Below, in pieces: positions 28,092 through 36,411 of a stretch of DNA of 64,000 bases. Under the pieces are notes generated by a model, which saw only the letters and a list, made by a program, of their open reading frames with translations, had not been told where the DNA came from and did not search any database. How positions within the stretch are numbered: the stretch's first letter is position 1; each line of letters begins with the position of its first letter. The stretch spans positions 420,526 to 484,525 of the forward strand of contig NZ_JAHTKP010000001.1 of the NCBI RefSeq assembly GCF_019192735.1. Reading direction: 5' to 3'. The translations under genes were made by a program, and so were the position numbers. This DNA comes from Kitasatospora aureofaciens (lineage in GTDB: Bacteria; Actinomycetota; Actinomycetes; Streptomycetales; Streptomycetaceae).

Positions 28092-31000
28092 TCACGGCAG
28101 CCAGCGGGCGGCCTGCTCCCGGGTCACCCGGGCGGCGTCGACGTACCAGAGCCCGTTCGGCTCGTCCCAGCGGGCCTTGAGGAGCGCTTTGGCCTCGTCC
28201 TTCTCCCCGTACGGGACGCTGAGGTAGAGCCGCCCGTCGATGATGTCCCCCGGACGAATCCTCGCCGCACCGGTCGTACAAGGAGCGGCGGGCTCGGACG
28301 CAGCAGGCCTCGCGCCGTCGACAGTTCCCCCGGCCGCCCGCGGGTTCCACGCAGCCCGCTCCTTGCGGGCCCGGTCGATGACCCGGCTGACACGTTCACA
28401 GGATGCAGGGTCGGTGAAGCGCATCATCAGGTCGGTCGGCCCGCTGCTCGCGAGCAGGTTGAGCGAGCCGTGCCAGAGCACAGTGCTGTCGAGGATGAGG
28501 ACCTTCTCGTGCATCCGCTCACGGAAGCCCACCTGGCATCCGGCAGCCCGGAGGATGTCGATCTGCCGCTGGTGGCGAGCTGCTCCGGTTGCTTCCCGTT
28601 GCTCCTCGGGCGCCCGAGTGTGGACGACGATCCGCACACCGTCGGCCACACGGGCACCGAGCAGTGCCGACCAGCGGCGCACCGGCTGCGGGTCGAGGAA
28701 GGCGCAGTAGATCTCAATGCTTGTCCTGGCCCGGGTGATGTCCCACTCCACGGCCTTCTGCACCTCGTCAGCCGGGAAGAAAGCCGGTCGTGCCAGCTCC
28801 TCCTCGGACAGGGCTGACAGCTGAGCCGCGTCGCGCGTCGGGATCAGCTGGTCGGCCGAAATCACCTGGGCGTGGCTCTCCAGGTGGTCGAGCATGGCTC
28901 GAGCCTCGCTGCGCGAGCCGAGGTGCTTCCGCAGATGCTCGACATCGGCAACGACGATGAGGTGGTCCTGGGCCCGGCTGAGCGCGACGTTCAGCAGACG
29001 GCAGGTCTGGGAGGAGAGGCCGGTTCCGGCGTAGAAGATGCCGGGGTCCTTTCCGGCACCGACGGCGGTGTCGAAGATGACGATCGGGCGCTGGCTGCCC
29101 TGGAACCGGTGGATGGTGTCGACCAGCCCGTCGTACTCCTCTCCGAACCGGTACTTCAGGCTTCCCTTCAGTGCCTTGACCTGCGCGCGGTACGGCGCGA
29201 TGACCGCCAGCCGGTCGGTCGCCCGTTCTCCCGCACCGATGCCGGCGCTCTCCCACTTGCGGCCGGGGAGCACCCCCTTGTACTGAAGGCCGCGGACGAG
29301 CTCGTGCACAACGGCCTCGTTGACGGTGTTGGCACGGTAGTCGGGCCCCGGGATGCGTTGCGTGGAGGTGTCGATGAGGATCACGGGGACATCGACCAGT
29401 GGGTTGGGCGGGATCCGGCTGCCGTCGGCGCGACCGGTGGCGAGCGGCGCGTCGGGGTAGGCGACGGCATTGACCAGTCGGCAGATCGGCTCGCGCATGC
29501 GGTACTGAGTGTCCAGGGCCACCAGGCGCGGGTCCTGGCGCACGGAGCCGGCCTCGCTCACCAGGCCAGCCGCGTGGAAGGCGTCACGGGCGGCCCAGTG
29601 CCGCGCATGCATGCGCTCGTCCTCCGTGGCCTTCCGGTCGCCATCCCCCTTGGTGACTGCGGGCAGCTGCCGGAAGTCGCCCGCCACGACGATCCGTTTG
29701 CCCGCCAGGCCGGCTGCCAGCCATGCCGAGGGCAGATCCACCATGCCCGCCTCGTCCACCACCACGACGTCCACCCGGTCCAGCAGCTTGCGCGACTGGA
29801 CCGCCTTGGCCACCGTTGCCCCCATGACCCGGCACCGGGACCGTACGGTCTGCTGGATACGGGCGAGCTGCCGGTCGAGGTCCTGGATGCGTTCCTGCAA
29901 GGTCCCGGCCTCGCGGACCAGTGCCGCATGCGCCGGAAGGCCTTCGAGGCGAGGCCGGAGACCGGCGAGGCGCCCGCTGGTCGCGCTGATCCGGACGGCC
30001 AGTTCCTCCGCCTGCTTCCGGGCGGCCGCCCCGACGTACTGCGCGCCGGAACCGGCTTCGGTGGCCCGGGCGAGTTCCTCCCGCAGTGCAGCGAGCCGGC
30101 TCTCCTTTCGCCCGGCGAAGAGGCCCTTCGGCTCCCCCGCCTCGCTGATGTCCAGCCGGAGCCGGGCCGCCTCGGCCTCCGCCCGCAGGGCGTCCCGTTC
30201 CGCGGCCCCGGCCGAGTCTCCCGCTTCTTGGTGGGCCTTCCGGTCGTCGGCGAGGCGCTGCTCCAGCTCGCGGGCTTCGTCGTGCAGGGCGACACCGGCG
30301 CGGGCCCGTTGAAGGGCCTCCCGCGCGGTCCTTGCCGCCTCGTCCAACTGTGCCGAGACCCGTCCCGCGATCCGGGCCGGGTCGACGAACTCTCCGTACC
30401 GCTCGCGCAGCGACGGCAGTTCGACCTCCCCGGCCCGCTGGACGAGGCCCTCGGCGAAGCCCGCCTCGGTCTTCAAGAGGTCGCAGATCCGTTCCAGGGC
30501 CTGGTCGACGGCGACCTTGGTCGGCGCCAGGAACAGGACATTGTGCCCCTGCCGGACATTGCCCTCCACGATGTGGCCGACGACGTCGGTCTTTCCCGTT
30601 CCTGGCGGGCCCCAGAGGAACAGCGCCTCGCTCGCAAGGGCCTGGGCGACGGCAGTCCGTTGGCGGGGGTTGAGCTTCAGCCCGTGCCAGCCCGCCACCC
30701 ACCGTTCAGGATCCGCTGCCCGGCCCACCGTCGGCGTTCCCTGTCCGACGATCCACCCGGCGCTCTCGACCCGGATGCCACCGTCGTCCGAACCCGCCGC
30801 CTCCAGGCGTTCCCCGAGCACCAGCAGGCCTGCCGAATCGTCCTTCCGCACCTGCACGTTGCGAACCCCGGCCGCCAGGCTCTCGGCCACCACGAGCCTG
30901 ACCTTCCCGTCCGGCATCGGGGACGCCTCGCCGGGGATCCAGGCACCACGCGCCTGGGAGGGCCGTACGAGGACGGGGCTGCCGTCGAAGGAGCCGGGCC

Positions 31001-31175
31001 ACCTGCGGCAGCCGAAGAGGTACTCGTACCGGCCCTCCGACGCGGAGACCTGCTGCCCGTCCGACAGCGCCGCCTTCTCCGCGTCCTTGGCGTCGTCGCG
31101 ACGTTCCGCCCGGATCTCCGCCTGCACGGCGGCCAGAAGTTCGGAAACCGGGTATGGCTGATCGGCCTGCGTCAT
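28092..31175 (-). CDS. SF1 helicase fused to PLD nuclease and DUF5710 domain
   Basis: A 1027-residue protein. An N-terminal beta-rich part (1-165) precedes a Upf1/Dna2-like superfamily 1B helicase: Walker A FLWGPPGTGKTDVV (near 187), a long coiled coil, DExx box VVVVDEAGMVDLPSAW, GDFRQLPAV, LDTQYRMREPI and VDTIHRFQGSQRP. Around residue 888 the motif MHEKVLILD is an HxKxxxxD phospholipase D catalytic motif, so this part is probably a nuclease. The last 45 residues (YLSVPYGEKDEAKALLKARW) match DUF5710. Helicase plus PLD suggests unwinding and cutting of foreign DNA. It opens the defence island and is divergent from a methylase gene. The frame continues upstream of the ATG at 31175 without homology. 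Confidence 0.88.
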   Translation of the reverse strand: MTQADQPYPVSELLAAVQAEIRAERRDDAKDAEKAALSDGQQVSASEGRYEYLFGCRRWPGSFDGSPVLVRPSQARGAWIPGEASPMPDGKVRLVVAESLAAGVRNVQVRKDDSAGLLVLGERLEAAGSDDGGIRVESAGWIVGQGTPTVGRAADPERWVAGWHGLKLNPRQRTAVAQALASEALFLWGPPGTGKTDVVGHIVEGNVRQGHNVLFLAPTKVAVDQALERICDLLKTEAGFAEGLVQRAGEVELPSLRERYGEFVDPARIAGRVSAQLDEAARTAREALQRARAGVALHDEARELEQRLADDRKAHQEAGDSAGAAERDALRAEAEAARLRLDISEAGEPKGLFAGRKESRLAALREELARATEAGSGAQYVGAAARKQAEELAVRISATSGRLAGLRPRLEGLPAHAALVREAGTLQERIQDLDRQLARIQQTVRSRCRVMGATVAKAVQSRKLLDRVDVVVVDEAGMVDLPSAWLAAGLAGKRIVVAGDFRQLPAVTKGDGDRKATEDERMHARHWAARDAFHAAGLVSEAGSVRQDPRLVALDTQYRMREPICRLVNAVAYPDAPLATGRADGSRIPPNPLVDVPVILIDTSTQRIPGPDYRANTVNEAVVHELVRGLQYKGVLPGRKWESAGIGAGERATDRLAVIAPYRAQVKALKGSLKYRFGEEYDGLVDTIHRFQGSQRPIVIFDTAVGAGKDPGIFYAGTGLSSQTCRLLNVALSRAQDHLIVVADVEHLRKHLGSRSEARAMLDHLESHAQVISADQLIPTRDAAQLSALSEEELARPAFFPADEVQKAVEWDITRARTSIEIYCAFLDPQPVRRWSALLGARVADGVRIVVHTRAPEEQREATGAARHQRQIDILRAAGCQVGFRERMHEKVLILDSTVLWHGSLNLLASSGPTDLMMRFTDPASCERVSRVIDRARKERAAWNPRAAGGTVDGARPAASEPAAPCTTGAARIRPGDIIDGRLYLSVPYGEKDEAKALLKARWDEPNGLWYVDAARVTREQAARWLP

Positions 31176-31367
31176 AGGTGTGCGCTCCCCCGTGGCATAT
31201 GCACAGTGCTTCGCCCACTGTACGGAGTGCGACCGACACCGGGGCCGGATTCCACAAGCCGCTTTCCGCACATGGTTGGGGTAAACGGGACATCTGGCAA
31301 AGGCATGTGTACGCCGCCAACATGGATGACCTTCCTGGATGACACCCTCTTCGTGTACGGTGGCCGA

Positions 31368-33023
31368 ATGAAGGACGACACTCGCCCCGCCCCTGATCCG
31401 CTGATCACCGGTGCCGAGATCGCCCGGCTGGCCGGAGTGACCCGGGCCGCGGTTTCCAACTGGCGGCGCCGCTACGACGACTTTCCGGCGCCGGCCGGGG
31501 GCGGGCCGACCAGTCCTCTCTTCAACCTCGCCGACGTACACGCCTGGCTTGCCAAGCAGCGCAAGGGCCACGATGTGTCCGACGAAGTGCGGCTGTGGCA
31601 ATCCCTGCGCGGTGTGTTCGGGGACGACATCATCCAGGGGTTGGCGGCGGTCGCCCGACTGCTCACAGACGGTGCACCCCCACCGCGCCTCGGGCCGGAG
31701 ATCATCCGACAGGCTCTGGAGCTCGCACAGAGCACTTCCAAGGCCGACCTGATGGCCGCTCTCACAGAGCGCTTCCTGGACGTCACCCGACGTGCGGGCT
31801 CCGACCAGGTGTCCTCCCCCCGAATCGTCCGGGCGGTTCAGCACTTCGCGGGCCCGGTCTCGGACACGGCGACCGTCCTGGACCCTGCTTGCGGAATCGG
31901 CACCCTGCTTCTCTCCGTCGGTCCGGCGGTCGGCCCCGCCCGGTACGGTCAGGACGTCGATGCCACGATGGCCGACTTCGCCCAGCTCCGCGCCGGGCTG
32001 AGCGGCTTCACCCGCACTGCGGTCCGGGCCGGAGACTCACTGCGCGACGACAAGTGGCCAGGCCTCAAAGCAGATCTCGTCGTCTGCGATCCGCCGGTGG
32101 CCTGGCCCGATTGGGGACGCGAAGACCTCCTCCTCGACGCGCGGTGGGAACTCGGCACGCCCTCACGTGCCGAGAGCGAGCTCGCATGGCTCCAGCACGC
32201 GTATGCCCACACGGCTCCCGGAGGCAAGACCGTCCTGGTGATGCCGGCCTCCGTCGCCTACCGGAAGGCCGGCCGACGCATCCGTGCGGAAGTCGTCCGG
32301 CGGGGCATCCTCACCGAGGTCGTCGCCCTCCCGGCCGGAAGCGCAACAGCGCACTCCCTTCCCATTCACCTGTGGATCCTCGTACGCCCTGACGGCCACA
32401 CCGCACAGACCGTACGCATGGTGGATCTCACCGCCAACGCGCCGGACGGGCCCCTCTCTCCCGAACCCGGCCAGGTCGTCGACATCCCGCTCATCGACCT
32501 CCTGGACGACACCGTCGATCTCACGCCCGGAAGCCACATCGGCAGCATCAACCGGGACTACCTCGTCGAGTACACAGCCCTCCGCAGCCGGCTGCAGGAA
32601 CAACTCCGTGCCTTGGATGCCTTGCTGCCCCGACTCGCCCCTGGAGGCGGACCGGGCACGCTCGACACCGCATCCGTCAGCGTCGCCGATCTCGCCCGCG
32701 CCGGACTCGTCGAGTACGCCGAGGGCGAGCCGGTCTCCGTCAGCGAGCACCTCGACACCGACTACCTGCAGGGCTTCCTCGTCAGCCCCGCCAACAAGCG
32801 CCGTTCCACCAGCAGCAGCGGTACCTTCCGCGCCGACACACGGGGCTCCCGCATTCCCCAACTGGGCATCGAGGCCCAACGTCGCTACGGCGCGGCCTTC
32901 CGCGCGCTCCAGGAGGCCGAGGCATGTACCCGCCGGCTCACGCAACTCAGTGAACAGGCGACGGTTCTCGCCCGTGAAGGTCTCACGAACGGTGCTCTGA
33001 ACCCTCCTGCCGAGGGAGCCTGA
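31368..33023 (+). CDS. HsdM-like N6-adenine DNA methylase with N-terminal HTH
   Basis: A 551-residue protein. Residues 12-60 are an AlpA/MerR-type helix-turn-helix (ITGAEIARLAGVTRAAVSNW). The type I methylase core follows: SAM-binding motif I VLDPACGIGTLL near residue 166 and motif IV as VVCDPPVAW, a D-P-P-V variant of the usual N-P-P-Y/F. The C-terminal 130 residues are helical. No HsdS or HsdR gene is adjacent. It lies between two helicase genes, and its partner restriction activity could be the helicase-PLD protein opposite it; this is inference. The ATG at 31368 sits seven bases after a possible -10 (TACGGT, 31356-31361), so it may be leaderless; an in-frame ATG at 31326 is an alternative. 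Confidence 0.82.
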   Translation: MKDDTRPAPDPLITGAEIARLAGVTRAAVSNWRRRYDDFPAPAGGGPTSPLFNLADVHAWLAKQRKGHDVSDEVRLWQSLRGVFGDDIIQGLAAVARLLTDGAPPPRLGPEIIRQALELAQSTSKADLMAALTERFLDVTRRAGSDQVSSPRIVRAVQHFAGPVSDTATVLDPACGIGTLLLSVGPAVGPARYGQDVDATMADFAQLRAGLSGFTRTAVRAGDSLRDDKWPGLKADLVVCDPPVAWPDWGREDLLLDARWELGTPSRAESELAWLQHAYAHTAPGGKTVLVMPASVAYRKAGRRIRAEVVRRGILTEVVALPAGSATAHSLPIHLWILVRPDGHTAQTVRMVDLTANAPDGPLSPEPGQVVDIPLIDLLDDTVDLTPGSHIGSINRDYLVEYTALRSRLQEQLRALDALLPRLAPGGGPGTLDTASVSVADLARAGLVEYAEGEPVSVSEHLDTDYLQGFLVSPANKRRSTSSSGTFRADTRGSRIPQLGIEAQRRYGAAFRALQEAEACTRRLTQLSEQATVLAREGLTNGALNPPAEGA

Positions 33024-33032
33024 CCGGCCCTC

Positions 33033-35168
33033 TCACCCGCGCGAGGGCAGGAAGCCGCTCGGAGACCCACTCCACGAGACGGCAAGCGCCTCCCGGGCAC
33101 GGGTGCAGGCCACGAAGAGCAGACACCGTTCGCGCAGCATGTCCGTCTCGTGCTGCGACTCGTCCACCTCGGCCGGGGTGATCTCCCGCGCGAACGGCAC
33201 GGCGTTCGCGTTCACCCCGAAGACGGCCACCGCCCGGAACTCAAGTCCCTTCATGGCGTGCATGGTGGCCACCCGCACACCATCCGTGTCCGGCGCCGGG
33301 CCGTCCTTGACGCGCACCACGGGCACTCCGCCACTGACCAGCCTGTCGTGGGCCTTGTCGAGCAGCACGTTGAAGCGACTTGAGACGCCGATATCGGCGG
33401 GACGGATCCCCTGGGCGATCCATCCCTCGATCCGTTGCACGAGTGCGGCAATCTCCGCCTGCTCGGAGCCGTGGCCTTCGACGTGGGGCCTTCGACCGTG
33501 GAGCAGCGAGCGGTATCCGGCGAGACTGTCGGTCCCCTCGCCGCCCAGGTCCTCAACGGCGGCCGGACCGATGATCCCGGTCGACCACGCGAGAATCTCC
33601 TCTGTGCTGCGGTAATTGATGCGCAGCCGGCTGGTACGGCCCTTCACCTGGATCCCTAGCGAGCCCAGCGACACCCGTGAGTCGTAGATGCGCTGGTGCG
33701 GGTCGCCCGTGATGAACAGATCATCCGGGCCGGATGCGACAGCCGCCCGCAGCACCCGCCACTGCGCGGGGTGGAGATCCTGCGCCTCGTCGACGACGAC
33801 ATGGTCGTAGCGCGCCACCATGGCCTCAAGCGCCCGCGCCGCCTGCGCGCACACCTGAAGGTGCGTGATCGACCCTCGCGACTTCAGCTCCGCCTCGAAG
33901 ATCTCGACGGCCGGCCACAGCAACCTGCGTCGTCCCGTCAGCAGCGATCTGCCGCGTCCCGGACGGTCGGAGGCGAGGTAGTCGTCGAGCGTGCGCAGGT
34001 CGTGGGCGAGGACCACGTGCCGGTATTCCTGGGCCAGGAACTGCTCGGTCCACGGGAGGTCCAGCCGCTTGCGGATCCGCTGCCAGACCAGCCGCTCCTC
34101 CTGGTCCCCGATGAGTCCGGGCACCCGCCCCGCGTGTTCGGCGAGAGTCCGGTGCGCGAAGGCGTTCACGGTCGTCACGTCCACCCGGGCGAGCTGCTCG
34201 TCGTCGCCGTCGAGGAGCAGCGCCAGATTCTCCCGCAGGGTCGCGGCCAGCGCGTTGGTGTAGGTGGTGAGCAGGACGCGGGCGTCGGACGAGCGGGACA
34301 GCAGGTGCTTCACGCGGTGCAGGGCCACGACCGTCTTACCCGTGCCGGGACCCCCGGTGACCTGGACGGGGCCGCGGTAGGAGGCCCGGTAGGCCACCCT
34401 CCGCTGCGAGGGGTGCAGGAAGACCCTCCAGGCCGCGAACGGCTTCTCCAGGATGTCGGCCAGTTCGTCCGGGCCCGAAACGAGGGTGATCCGGCTGGTG
34501 GTGTTGGCGATGGCCACGGCCAGACTCTGTTCGGACTCCGGGACGGGCGCGACCGGGCGCCGTTCGACCACGACGTCCCGGTACACCTCCTCCGGCTTGA
34601 AGCCCTCCGCCAGGAACTGCAGGACCTCGAACTGGTCCTCCGGCAGGAGCGTCCCGAACGCCTCCAGCTGCGGCTTGTCGACCACGGTCCGCACGGCCCG
34701 CAGCACCTGGTCGTCGATGCCGAGGTCCCGCAGCACCGTGTCGGAGTACTCGGCGAACAGCAGCGTCGGCGCGGCCGTCGCCGCCTTCTCAAGGGCCGGG
34801 GTCAGCTGCTCGATGGCGACGACGTTGCGGACTTCCAGGGCGCGCGTGGCCGTGTTGACGGTGTAGAGCCGCTTGGCCGCCCAGGTGTACGCGTCGTCGT
34901 GCGGCACGACGTTGATGAGCAGGAACACGTCGCTGCCGTCGTCGGGGGCGAGGACGACGCCGCGCCAGAAGTCGTTGATCCTGATCGTCCGCATCCGCGG
35001 ATCGCGCGCCTTGTCGACGGACTCCAGGTGCAGACCCTTGTCCGCGTGCAGCTCGGGCACGGTGAGCTGCTGGAACTTCTGCATCGCCTTCCGGACCCCG
35101 GCTTTGACGGGCTTCTCCAGGACGTCGTAGCTCTCCCAGAAGCTGTTCGCGAACGCGAGCTGCGGCAC
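33033..35168 (-). CDS. UvrD-type SF1 helicase with RelE/ParE-like N-terminus
   Basis: A 711-residue protein. The first 100 residues (FANSFWESYDVLEKPVKAGV ... RTIRINDFWRGVVLAPDDGS, HDDAYTWA) look like the RelE/ParE ribonuclease-toxin fold often found ahead of UvrD-like helicases. Walker A is VTGGPGTGKTVVALHR near 274, motif II is VVDEAQDLHPAQW, motif III GDPHQRIYD, and the C-terminal motifs are VATMHAMKGLEF and LFVACTRAREAL. The GTG start at 35168 has GGTAGGGAG upstream. It follows mcrC by 40 bases in the same direction, so it belongs to the mcrBC transcript, and converges with the methylase gene. Confidence 0.85.
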   Translation of the reverse strand: MPQLAFANSFWESYDVLEKPVKAGVRKAMQKFQQLTVPELHADKGLHLESVDKARDPRMRTIRINDFWRGVVLAPDDGSDVFLLINVVPHDDAYTWAAKRLYTVNTATRALEVRNVVAIEQLTPALEKAATAAPTLLFAEYSDTVLRDLGIDDQVLRAVRTVVDKPQLEAFGTLLPEDQFEVLQFLAEGFKPEEVYRDVVVERRPVAPVPESEQSLAVAIANTTSRITLVSGPDELADILEKPFAAWRVFLHPSQRRVAYRASYRGPVQVTGGPGTGKTVVALHRVKHLLSRSSDARVLLTTYTNALAATLRENLALLLDGDDEQLARVDVTTVNAFAHRTLAEHAGRVPGLIGDQEERLVWQRIRKRLDLPWTEQFLAQEYRHVVLAHDLRTLDDYLASDRPGRGRSLLTGRRRLLWPAVEIFEAELKSRGSITHLQVCAQAARALEAMVARYDHVVVDEAQDLHPAQWRVLRAAVASGPDDLFITGDPHQRIYDSRVSLGSLGIQVKGRTSRLRINYRSTEEILAWSTGIIGPAAVEDLGGEGTDSLAGYRSLLHGRRPHVEGHGSEQAEIAALVQRIEGWIAQGIRPADIGVSSRFNVLLDKAHDRLVSGGVPVVRVKDGPAPDTDGVRVATMHAMKGLEFRAVAVFGVNANAVPFAREITPAEVDESQHETDMLRERCLLFVACTRAREALAVSWSGSPSGFLPSRG

Positions 35169-35208
35169 CGACGGACTCCCTACCCCCTGGCGGCTGTTCC
35201 GGTCGTGA

Positions 35209-36411
35209 TCATACCGTCGCCCCTGGGGCCATCTGCCAGGCCAGGGAACGGATTTCACCGAGAAGGTCGGCCGGTCCCCGGTCGAGGTCCAGCGCGAGTT
35301 GGTGGATGACGATGCCGGCGTGCCGCACCCGGTGGGCGGCGTGCGGGGCATTGCCCTTGGCGTAGACGAGGTGTCCCTCCCGCAGGCCGAGGGCGGTGCA
35401 GTAGGCCAGCATCTGGTAGAGGTCGCCGTCGGGGTAGCCGCCGGACTTCTCGGCCTTGTACTTGGCGTCGGCCACGGCCTGTGGAGTTCCCTCCGGGCCG
35501 TACAGCACGAGGTCGGGCTTCATCCGGATCTCACCGGCCTCATCCAGGTGGTGCGGGTCCTGGAGCCGGCACGTACGGTCCGTCGCCCGGAACACCTCGC
35601 GCAGGGCGACCGTCACGAAGTCCTCGAAGAGCTTGTTCATGTTGAACAGGAAGCCCTCGATGCTCAGTCCGCCGGCGGTGTGCTCGGGCGACGATCCGTC
35701 GAGGACCACGCGGGCCAGGTGAAGTGCCTGCTGGTAGCGGGCGTTGAGACGGGTGGCATGCCAGGCGGGGAGTTCCTGGCCGCGCACCAGCGGGGAGATG
35801 TCGGCGAGGCGTGCCCGCTGGTGCAGCAGGCGGCGGCGTACGTCCCGGGGTACGCCGGGCAGGCGGAGCAGGCGTTCGACGGCGGCCCGCAGGATGCGGT
35901 TCTCCGCGATGTCGGTGGTGAACTCGTCGTACGCGATCTCCACGGGCAGGGCGGCGCCGAACCGGCGGCGTATCTGCTCGGCCTCGCGGATCCGGCCGCG
36001 GACCACGAGGGCGCTGTCCTCGACGGCCCGGTATCCCTGCAGCAGGCCCTGGCGCAGCGCCCGGTCGACCTGGCGTTCCACGGCGTGGGCGAGCGCCGGC
36101 AGCAGTTCCCGGTGGTCGCCGACCTCGACCTGGCCCTCCCGCCAGCCGTGCGGGTCGACGCTGTATCCGATGAGGAAGAAGAGGCGGGCGATCGGCACCT
36201 TGGGAGTGATCCTGACCGTGACGGGATCACCCCCCGGTACCGCCAGGCTCACCGCGCCGACCTTGCTGCCGGCCCGCAGTGTCCAGCAGCCCGTTCGGTA
36301 CGGATCGGGGGCGGCGTCGACGATGCGTGAGGCGGCGAGCGCCCTTCCGGTGGCGTCCGGGAGCGGGACGGACACCGCCGGCGCGTGCTCGGCCAGTTGG
36401 ACGACGGTCAC
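35209..36411 (-). CDS. mcrC: McrC, nuclease subunit of a McrBC-type restriction system
   Basis: A 400-residue McrC-family protein. Typical blocks are VRITPKVPIARLFFLIGY near residue 68, the TTDIAENRILRAAVERLL helix, and FLFNMNKLFEDFVTVAL. The nuclease core is KPDLVLYGPEGTPQAVADAKYK, a PD-(D/E)xK site with D..DAK, near residues 295-320, followed by YQMLAYC. McrC binds the McrB GTPase and cuts DNA carrying modified bases. The ATG overlaps the McrB stop by four bases, confirming coupling. Confidence 0.93.
   Translation of the reverse strand: MTVVQLAEHAPAVSVPLPDATGRALAASRIVDAAPDPYRTGCWTLRAGSKVGAVSLAVPGGDPVTVRITPKVPIARLFFLIGYSVDPHGWREGQVEVGDHRELLPALAHAVERQVDRALRQGLLQGYRAVEDSALVVRGRIREAEQIRRRFGAALPVEIAYDEFTTDIAENRILRAAVERLLRLPGVPRDVRRRLLHQRARLADISPLVRGQELPAWHATRLNARYQQALHLARVVLDGSSPEHTAGGLSIEGFLFNMNKLFEDFVTVALREVFRATDRTCRLQDPHHLDEAGEIRMKPDLVLYGPEGTPQAVADAKYKAEKSGGYPDGDLYQMLAYCTALGLREGHLVYAKGNAPHAAHRVRHAGIVIHQLALDLDRGPADLLGEIRSLAWQMAPGATV

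Noticed and set aside
28069..28092. Group II intron domain V-like hairpin (AGCCGGA ... TCCGGTT)
   Set aside because: The base of the stem resembles domain V, but the apical stem and GNRA loop are missing and there is no intron-encoded protein nearby. Probably chance.
28872..31367. Very long N-terminal extension of the HsdM-like gene
   Set aside because: The frame is open but lies antisense to the helicase-PLD gene. Recognisable protein begins only at the HTH near 31400.
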